A DNA stretch of 11,099 nucleotides. It comes from Bacteroidales bacterium (GTDB lineage Bacteria > Bacteroidota > Bacteroidia > Bacteroidales > ML635J-15). The stretch is taken from positions 1 to 11,099 of the forward strand of contig JAQVGK010000060.1 of assembly GCA_028696755.1 (NCBI GenBank). Reading direction: 5' to 3'. Shown here piece after piece: positions 1 to 4,733 of the stretch. The notes under the pieces are model-generated. The model was given only the letters and a program-made list of their open reading frames with translations. It was not told the origin of the DNA and searched no databases. Numbering within the stretch: position 1 is the stretch's first letter; every line of letters starts with the position of its first letter. Position numbers and translations under genes: made by a program.

Positions 1-2
1 CT

Positions 3-1676
3 GGCAAATTTCAGAACAGACTTAAATACTATGCAAAAACTGACGATTTTGTTTATTCCAGAGATATTTCAAAATACGGACGCGATGGATTATTAAAACT
101 ACTTGCGGATTATAATCTCGTTATCATAAGCATTCATAAAACTAGTTCTTCGCCATCCAAAAAGTTTGGGATCAGCGACGAAACAATTAAATTTGTTGAT
201 GATATTTCTGCTTCAAACAACGTAATTCTCGACATTTTTGGTAATCCTTACAGTCTTGGTTTTTTTGCAAATGCAGCAAAATGTAAGGCAGTTATTATTT
301 CATACAACGATTGGGAATTAACAAACGACCTTTCGGCTCAATTGATTTTTGGTGGAATTCCAGCACTTGGACGACTTCCAGTAACAGCTTCGCAGGCGTT
401 TCCGGTTGGTATGGGGGTGAATACTGAAAAAATCAGGCTCAAATACACAAATATTCCCGAAGAAGCTGGTGTTGATTCCAAGATGCTTTATAAAGTCGAT
501 TCGGTCATGAATGAAGGGATTAAAGCAGGTGCTTATCCTGGTGGTCAGATTGTTGCGGCTCGAAACGGAATAGTTTTCTATTGCAAATCATTTGGATATC
601 ACGATTACACAACTCAAAACCCAGTTAAAGATCATGATTTGTACGATATGGCATCGGTAACAAAAGTAATAGCAACTACTCCAGCACTAATGAAATTGTT
701 TGATGAAGGAAAATTTAGACTCGATGATAAGCTTTCGGATTACGTTCCAGAATTGAAAAACACTAAGAAAGCCAATTTTAAAATTTTTGATATTCTAACA
801 CATCGTGCTGGATTTAAGTCGTGGGTTCCGTTTTACAAAACAACTATTTTAAACGATAGTATAAAGAACATTGTTTACACTAACAAATCTGATGACACAC
901 ACTCCAAAAGAGTTTGTGAGGGAATGTTTATTTTGGATTCGTATCGCGACACAATTATTCAGGAAATAATAAAGTCTGACCATAACACTTATGGAAAATA
1001 TGTTTATTCTGATATGGGCTTTTATTTATTTCCAATTTTGATTGAAACCAAAGGAGGAGAAAGGATTGATAACTATTTGGAGCATAATTTTTACGGTCGG
1101 ATAGGAGCTTGGACAATGACTTATTTGCCACTGCAAAAGTTCGATAAGGATAAAGTAACTCCAACAGAATACGATAAAATCTTTAGGAATGAACAACTCG
1201 ATGGTTATGTTCACGATCAGGGTGCTGCAATGATGGGAGGGATTTCTGGTCATGCTGGGCTTTTTGCAAGTGCAAATGATGTTGCCAAAATAATGCAGAT
1301 GTTTGTAAATAAAGGCGAATATGCAGGTCAATCCTTTATAAAAGCAGAAACAGTTGATCTTTTTACAAAATATCAGTTCGATTCAACTGTAAATCGCCGC
1401 GGTTTGGGATGGGATAAGCCTGTTCCTGGAGATACTACCAAAGGATTAGGCAGTGGCTCGGCCTCACATTTAGCTTATGGACATAGTGGCTATACTGGTA
1501 CGATGGTTTGGGCTGATCCTCATTACGACTTTATTTATGTTTTTAACTCAAATAGAGTTTATCAGGATGCTGAGAATTGGAAAATTCTCAAAATGAATAC
1601 ACGAACAATTATCGAAGAAATTTTCTATCAGGCAATACTACAAAAGAATCCAGAACTGAAAATTAAGAAAAACTGA
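3..1676 (+). CDS. GH3 beta-N-acetylglucosaminidase / beta-lactamase-like serine hydrolase fusion, 5'-truncated by window
   Basis: The frame is open from the window edge to TGA at 1674-1676, giving 557 visible residues; the true start lies outside. Residues about 1-140 look like the C-terminal alpha/beta domain of glycoside hydrolase family 3, ending in the typical IFGG-x-P-x-x-GRLPVT segment (encoded about 345-390). The GH3 catalytic barrel must lie upstream. Residues about 150-557 form a class C beta-lactamase / penicillin-binding-protein-like domain. The nucleophile motif S-V-T-K (SxxK) has Ser218 at 654-656 and Lys at 663-665. Y-S-D (1005-1013) stands where YxN is usual, and H-S-G (1482-1490) replaces KTG. 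Fusions of this kind are known in Bacteroidota and are thought to act on peptidoglycan fragments in the periplasm or at the outer membrane; the substrate here is inferred. A short palindrome overlaps the stop (1674-1686), but I see no clear terminator before purM. Confidence 0.88.
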   Translation, partial: GKFQNRLKYYAKTDDFVYSRDISKYGRDGLLKLLADYNLVIISIHKTSSSPSKKFGISDETIKFVDDISASNNVILDIFGNPYSLGFFANAAKCKAVIISYNDWELTNDLSAQLIFGGIPALGRLPVTASQAFPVGMGVNTEKIRLKYTNIPEEAGVDSKMLYKVDSVMNEGIKAGAYPGGQIVAARNGIVFYCKSFGYHDYTTQNPVKDHDLYDMASVTKVIATTPALMKLFDEGKFRLDDKLSDYVPELKNTKKANFKIFDILTHRAGFKSWVPFYKTTILNDSIKNIVYTNKSDDTHSKRVCEGMFILDSYRDTIIQEIIKSDHNTYGKYVYSDMGFYLFPILIETKGGERIDNYLEHNFYGRIGAWTMTYLPLQKFDKDKVTPTEYDKIFRNEQLDGYVHDQGAAMMGGISGHAGLFASANDVAKIMQMFVNKGEYAGQSFIKAETVDLFTKYQFDSTVNRRGLGWDKPVPGDTTKGLGSGSASHLAYGHSGYTGTMVWADPHYDFIYVFNSNRVYQDAENWKILKMNTRTIIEEIFYQAILQKNPELKIKKN

Positions 1677-1707
1677 TTTTAAATCAAAATTGCAACAGAA
1701 TAAATGT

Positions 1708-1715
1708 TATTTTTG
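1708..1715 (+). promoter_or_regulatory. Bacteroidota -7 promoter element for purM
   Basis: TATTTTTG matches the Bacteroidota consensus TAnnTTTG exactly and lies 11 nt before the purM ATG. A TTG at 1690-1692 is a possible but closely spaced -33 element. If used, transcription would begin around 1721, leaving a leader of only a few bases. The T-rich context makes a chance match possible. Confidence 0.45.
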
Positions 1716-1726
1716 CAGCCAAAAAA

Positions 1727-2899
1727 ATGACGGATAATTCGAGATATAATCAACGTGGTGTATCGGCCTCAAAAGAGGATGTTCACAATGCGATAAGCAA
1801 AATTGACAAAGGCCTTTACCCAAAAGCCTTTTGCAAGATTATACCCGATGTTTTGGGTGGTGATGCCGAATATTGCAATATTATGCATGCTGATGGTGCT
1901 GGAACAAAATCTTCACTAGCATACATGTACTGGAAAGAAACAGGCGATATTTCGGTTTGGAAGGGCATTGCTATTGATGCAATTGTAATGAATACCGATG
2001 ATTTACTTTGTGTTGGTGCTACCGACAATATTTTGCTATCATCAACGATTGGAAGAAACAAGAATCTGATTCCTGGCGAGGTTATTTCTGCAATTATTAA
2101 CGGAACGCAAGAATTTTGCGATAAAATGCGTGAGCATGGATTTAACATTATTCTAACTGGTGGCGAGACTGCAGATGTTGGAGATCTTGTTCGTACAATA
2201 ATTGTGGATTCTACAGTTACGTGTAGAATGAAACGAGAAGATGTAATTACCAACGAAAAAATTGCTAATGGAGATGTAATTGTTGGGCTTTCTTCATCGG
2301 GAATGGCTAGCTACGAAGATTTTTATAATGCTGGAATGGGCAGTAATGGATTAACTTCGGCTCGTCACGATGTGTTTGCAAATTATTTGGCATCAAAATA
2401 TCCTGAGAGCTACGACAATTCTGTTCCTGCCGATTTAGTTTATTCAGGATCCAAGATGCTAACCGAAAAGATTGAGCATCCTTTTTCTGATGCCGGCAAA
2501 ATGGTACTAAGCCCTACCAGAACTTATGCTCCTGTGATAAAAGAGAGTTTAGATAACTACAGAAAAGATATACACGGCATTATTCATTGCAGCGGAGGTG
2601 CACAGACAAAAATTCTTCATTTTGTTGACAATCTTCACATTGTTAAAGATAATCTTTTCGAAATTCCTTTATTATTTAAGATGATACAGGAGCAAAGTGG
2701 TACCGAATGGAAAGAGATGTACAAAGTCTTTAACATGGGACACCGCATGGAGTTATATGTTCCTCAAAGCATAGCAGATGGAATAATTAAAATAAGCTCT
2801 AAATTTAATATTGATGCTAAAATTATTGGCAGAGTAGAGCAATCAGAAACAAAAAAACTGACCATTAAGTCGGAAAAAGGCGAATTCATTTACGAATAA
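1727..2899 (+). CDS. purM: Phosphoribosylformylglycinamidine cyclo-ligase (AIR synthase)
   Basis: A 390-residue protein of the PurM/AIR synthase family, which uses ATP to close the imidazole ring of formylglycinamidine ribonucleotide, step 5 of cytoplasmic de novo purine synthesis. Visible signatures are H-A-D-G-A-G-T-K at residues 54-61 (the family's DGxGTK loop), the G-G-E-T-A-D motif at 145-150, the segment LSPTRTYAP near residue 260, HGIIHCSGGAQTK near 285 and FNMGHRMELY near 337. The length and the divergent motif forms match the long Bacteroidota version rather than the E. coli type. ATG 1727 is chosen because it opens directly on the conserved RYNQRGV start of the family and sits just after a promoter-like element. 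The prfA frame follows after 11 nt, so the two are probably co-transcribed. Confidence 0.95.
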   Translation: MTDNSRYNQRGVSASKEDVHNAISKIDKGLYPKAFCKIIPDVLGGDAEYCNIMHADGAGTKSSLAYMYWKETGDISVWKGIAIDAIVMNTDDLLCVGATDNILLSSTIGRNKNLIPGEVISAIINGTQEFCDKMREHGFNIILTGGETADVGDLVRTIIVDSTVTCRMKREDVITNEKIANGDVIVGLSSSGMASYEDFYNAGMGSNGLTSARHDVFANYLASKYPESYDNSVPADLVYSGSKMLTEKIEHPFSDAGKMVLSPTRTYAPVIKESLDNYRKDIHGIIHCSGGAQTKILHFVDNLHIVKDNLFEIPLLFKMIQEQSGTEWKEMYKVFNMGHRMELYVPQSIADGIIKISSKFNIDAKIIGRVEQSETKKLTIKSEKGEFIYE

Positions 2900-2910
2900 T
2901 TATAATTTTT

Positions 2911-2997
2911 ATGGCAAACGAGTAAATTCTTGACAAACTGCAGGGAGTAAAATCCAGATTTATAGAGGTAGGTAACCTGCTCACCGATTCGTCGATT
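2911..2997 (+). other. N-terminal coding segment of prfA interrupted by an in-frame TAA at codon 5
   Basis: This 29-codon stretch is in the same frame as the prfA body. ATG 2911 is followed by codons for A, N and E, then TAA (2923-2925), then codons reading ILDKLQGVKSRF and IEVGNLLTD. From memory of Bacteroidales RF1 proteins (type M-A-D-N-S-L-L-x-K-L-D-G), the alignment is residue for residue, with the stop replacing one residue. The A/T-rich stretch before ATG 2911 is typical of Bacteroidota starts; the sequence before ATG 2998 is not. No ATG, GTG or TTG occurs in frame between the stop and 2998. The body is either made without this segment, made by readthrough, or the stop is a mutation or sequence error. 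Confidence 0.7.
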
Positions 2998-4002
2998 ATG
3001 TCGGATATGGATAAATATGTTAAGCTAAACAAAGAATACAAAGAGTTAGAACCAATTATTGCAGCATACGACGAGTATGTATTATTGATTTCGAATATCG
3101 AAGATGCAAAAAACATTTTGGCCACCGAGAAAGATGAAGAAATGCGCGAGATGGCAAAAATGGAATTGGAAGAACTATGGCCAAAGACAGAGCCAATGGA
3201 AGAGAAAATAAAGCTTTTACTGATTCCAAAAGATCCAGAAGATGATAAGAGTGCAATTCTCGAAATCCGCGCAGGAACAGGTGGTGATGAAGCTTCTTTA
3301 TTTGCTGGCGAGCTTATGCGCATGTACGTTAAGTATGCCGAGACAAAAGGTTGGAAAACGGAAGTTACTCGTGCTAACGAAGGAACAGTAGGTGGCTACA
3401 AGGAAATTGTTCTTAATGTTACAGGATTTGGTGTGTATGGAATTCTAAAGTACGAATCAGGCGTTCACCGTGTACAGCGAGTACCACAAACCGAAACTCA
3501 GGGCAGGGTTCACACTTCTGCTGCGTCGGTTGCTGTTCTGCCAGAGGCCGACGAGGTTGACATTAAGCTAAATCCTGCAGATATTCGTCGCGACGAGTTT
3601 TGTTCTTCGGGTCCAGGTGGACAGTCGGTAAACACTACTTACTCGGCAATTCGTCTTACTCACATTCCTACAGGATTAGTTGTTACTTGTCAGGATGAGA
3701 AATCTAAACTTAAGAATCTCGACGTGGCAATGAAAGAGCTGCGTACAAGACTATACAACCTCGAATATCAGAAGTATCTCGATGAAATTGCCCGAAAACG
3801 TAAAACTATGGTTTCTACTGGCGATAGATCTGCAAAAATCCGTACATATAATTTCCCACAGGGAAGAGTTACGGATCATCGTGTGAACTACACAATGTAC
3901 AATCTGCAAAACTTTATGCTTGGCGACCTCGACGAACTTATCGACCAACTGATAATGGCTGAAAATGCCGAACGACTAAAAGAAGCTGGAGAGCAGGAGT
4001 AG
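2998..4002 (+). CDS. prfA: Peptide chain release factor 1 (RF1), annotated from the first start after an in-frame stop
   Basis: Cytoplasmic class I release factor that recognises UAA and UAG and triggers hydrolysis of peptidyl-tRNA. From ATG 2998 it has 334 residues; from ATG 2911 it would span 363 positions, close to the usual length of about 360. The P-Q-T tripeptide (residues 163-165) is the RF1-type PxT codon-recognition motif, which rules out RF2 with its SPF. G-G-Q (207-209) is the catalytic motif, and SGDRSAKIRTYNFPQGRVTDHR is typical of the family. Starting at 2998 removes the first helix of domain 1 while leaving the codon-recognition and catalytic domains whole. The body shows no other lesion, so selection has recently acted on it. 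It follows purM by 11 nt if ATG 2911 is counted, implying an operon. I see no compact terminator directly behind it. Confidence 0.9.
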   Translation: MSDMDKYVKLNKEYKELEPIIAAYDEYVLLISNIEDAKNILATEKDEEMREMAKMELEELWPKTEPMEEKIKLLLIPKDPEDDKSAILEIRAGTGGDEASLFAGELMRMYVKYAETKGWKTEVTRANEGTVGGYKEIVLNVTGFGVYGILKYESGVHRVQRVPQTETQGRVHTSAASVAVLPEADEVDIKLNPADIRRDEFCSSGPGGQSVNTTYSAIRLTHIPTGLVVTCQDEKSKLKNLDVAMKELRTRLYNLEYQKYLDEIARKRKTMVSTGDRSAKIRTYNFPQGRVTDHRVNYTMYNLQNFMLGDLDELIDQLIMAENAERLKEAGEQE

Positions 4003-4042
4003 TTTTTCTGACTTGTCCATATTAGCGCGACAAATTATGATC

Positions 4043-4089
4043 ACTCCTGACTGTATCATTTAGTGCGTTATTTTTTTTAAATCAGGAGT
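4043..4089. repeat. 8-bp inverted repeat with 31-nt loop
   Basis: ACTCCTGA (4043-4050) is the exact reverse complement of TCAGGAGT (4082-4089). The loop holds an eight-T run (about 4069-4078). It could form a weak stem-loop behind prfA, but the long loop and the T run inside rather than after the stem argue against a normal terminator. Confidence 0.5.
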
Positions 4090-4141
4090 ACAAAGCGACA
4101 AAACAGGATTCATTGCTCCGCGAGAGGGCCGGGCAACCTTT

Positions 4142-4214
4142 AGCTCACGAGCTTGCGAGTAAAACGGCGGGCCGCTCAAGCGGTGAACCTGCGAAGCAGC
4201 TCACGAACACCGCT
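4142..4214. repeat. GC-rich cluster of overlapping hairpins and a 9-bp direct repeat
   Basis: AGCTCACGA occurs at 4142-4150 and again at 4198-4206. CCGC (4172-4175) pairs with GCGG (4180-4183) around a four-base loop. AGCGGTG (4179-4185) pairs with CACCGCT (4208-4214), enclosing CTGC/GCAG (4189-4192 / 4196-4199) with a GAA loop; GCGAAGC is an unusually stable mini-hairpin sequence. GTGA/TCAC (4183-4186 / 4201-4204) is an alternative to the outer stem. Several of these pairings exclude one another, so the region can fold in more than one way. Confidence 0.55.
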
Positions 4215-4240
4215 GAAAATAATAAACAGTGTGAGTAAAG

Positions 4241-4360
4241 CGAAACAATTAGAATTGTGTCGAGCCGACATGTCGTTCCCTAAAACAAATATTTGAGTAC
4301 TGGCCAAAGGTGCTTGGCATTTGTTTTAGGCCAAGGTCGACGTACAATTCTTTTGTTTCG
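4241..4360. repeat. 120-bp nested imperfect palindrome
   Basis: The outer arms pair as CGAAACAA (4241-4248) with TTGTTTCG (4353-4360), AGAATTGT (4251-4258) with ACAATTCT (4344-4351) and GTCGA (4259-4263) with TCGAC (4337-4341). Inside, CCTAAAACAAAT (4279-4290) pairs perfectly over 12 bp with ATTTGTTTTAGG (4319-4330). The innermost stem is GCCAA (4303-4307) with TTGGC (4314-4318) around a six-base loop. A separate 10-bp palindrome, CGACATGTCG, sits at 4266-4275. The register of the three outer stems and the inner perfect stem is far beyond what chance would give, so this is a real structural element of DNA or RNA. Its function is unknown. Confidence 0.8.
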
Positions 4361-4381
4361 TCTCGAGGTGCGTTGGGAACG

Positions 4382-4403
4382 GCGTAGCTCTCATGAGCGT
4401 AGC
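4382..4403. repeat. Small hairpin with flanking direct repeat
   Basis: GCGTAGC occurs at 4382-4388 and 4397-4403. Between and overlapping them, GCTC (4387-4390) pairs with GAGC (4395-4398) around TCAT. It belongs to the same GC-rich hairpin series as 4142-4214. Confidence 0.4.
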
Positions 4404-4421
4404 GAATAACCTTCGTTTTGC

Positions 4422-4461
4422 CTTGACTTTTTTGTAACTTTTTTTGTCAAGAAAAAAAGTT
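4422..4461. terminator. Two mutually exclusive hairpins, terminator-like
   Basis: CTTGAC (4422-4427) can pair with GTCAAG (4446-4451). Alternatively AACTTTTTTT (4436-4445) can pair over 10 bp with AAAAAAAGTT (4452-4461), with that same GTCAAG as its loop. The T/A tracts lie in both arms, so the element could end transcription from either side. Similar T-rich hairpins with a CTTGA/TCAAG pair are, to my recollection, common between genes in Bacteroidota. It is the first plausible terminator downstream of prfA, 420 bp after the stop. Confidence 0.5.
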
Positions 4462-4618
4462 TGGGGTAAAAAAGACTGATTTTGTTAGCTTTTTACCATC
4501 GATTATTTATTTGAAATAGTTGTCAAGAACTGCCCTAGTGCGGCAAAAACATTTGGTTTTAACTGCATATTACTGGTATTCAGACACTTACGATTGTAAA
4601 AAAAATTCGAAGGGACAA

Positions 4619-4682
4619 GTCTGGTGAAAATGCCAACAGGTTAAAAGAACCTTGTGAATAGGACTAAATTTCACTTATAGAC
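4619..4682 (+). other. Bulged stem-loop directly before the terminator
   Basis: GTCT (4619-4622) can pair with AGAC (4679-4682), GTGAAA (4624-4629) with TTTCAC (4669-4674), and ACAGGTT (4636-4642) with AACCTTGT (4648-4655, one bulged T) around AAAAG. Together with the terminator that follows, this could be the 3' end of a structured transcript. It could also be a chance fold in AT-rich DNA. Confidence 0.35.
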
Positions 4683-4686
4683 ATAA

Positions 4687-4715
4687 AAAAAACCGCAGTT
4701 TCGCTGCGGTTTTTT
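4687..4715. terminator. Strong bidirectional intrinsic terminator
   Basis: A 12-bp perfect stem: six A plus CCGCAG (4687-4698) pairs with CTGCGG plus six T (4704-4715) around the loop TTTCG. T runs follow the stem on both strands, so it can end the minus-strand T9SS gene, whose stop is at 4734-4736, and any plus-strand transcript running out of the non-coding block. Confidence 0.92.
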
Positions 4716-4733
4716 AATTTGTAATTAGTTAAA

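Larger units (their letters stand above)
4003..4733. other. 731-bp non-coding block rich in inverted repeats
   Basis: I find no convincing gene on either strand between the prfA stop and the stop of the minus-strand T9SS gene. The left part (4003-4105) is AT-rich with one long-loop inverted repeat. The middle (about 4110-4410) is clearly richer in G and C than the surrounding genes and packed with short hairpins and direct repeats. It is followed by a T/A-rich hairpin (4422-4461), a plain stretch (4466-4610), a bulged hairpin region (4619-4682) and a strong terminator (4687-4715). The composition and hairpin density resemble dispersed intergenic repeats or a decayed mobile element. No transposase remnant is recognisable. 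Confidence 0.7.

Noticed and set aside
1674..1686. The palindrome TGATTT-T-AAATCA overlapping the stop of the hydrolase gene as a terminator.
   Set aside because: A six-bp AT-only stem with one-base spacing is too weak, and no T run follows.
1816..2253. A minus-strand 145-codon frame inside purM.
   Set aside because: It lies entirely within a well-conserved enzyme gene and has low-complexity Ser/Ile-rich composition; a shadow frame.
2901..2940. A prfB-like +1 frameshift site: TCT TGA C at 2928-2934 in another frame, where a shift would enter the prfA frame after the TAA.
   Set aside because: The frame holding TCT TGA has no start codon after the end of purM, and a ribosome from ATG 2911 would need a -1 shift followed by a +1 shift. 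UGA is also read by RF2, not RF1.
3601..3624. Cys (3601-3603) just before S-S-G-P-G-G-Q in RF1, where E. coli has Arg.
   Set aside because: From memory, this Cys and the P-Q-T tripeptide are normal in Bacteroidales RF1 proteins; not an anomaly.
4010..4621. Reading the 612-bp segment between GACTTGTCC and its inverted copy as a complete insertion sequence.
   Set aside because: No transposase frame or recognisable remnant is present, and a 9-bp inverted match is expected about once by chance in a stretch this long. Kept only as a hypothesis in the findings.
4520..4625. A 35-codon plus-strand frame from TTG 4520, with a YYWYSDTYD stretch.
   Set aside because: It is short, has a weak start, no start-region signal and no family I recognise. 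It may be decayed coding sequence, but this cannot be supported.
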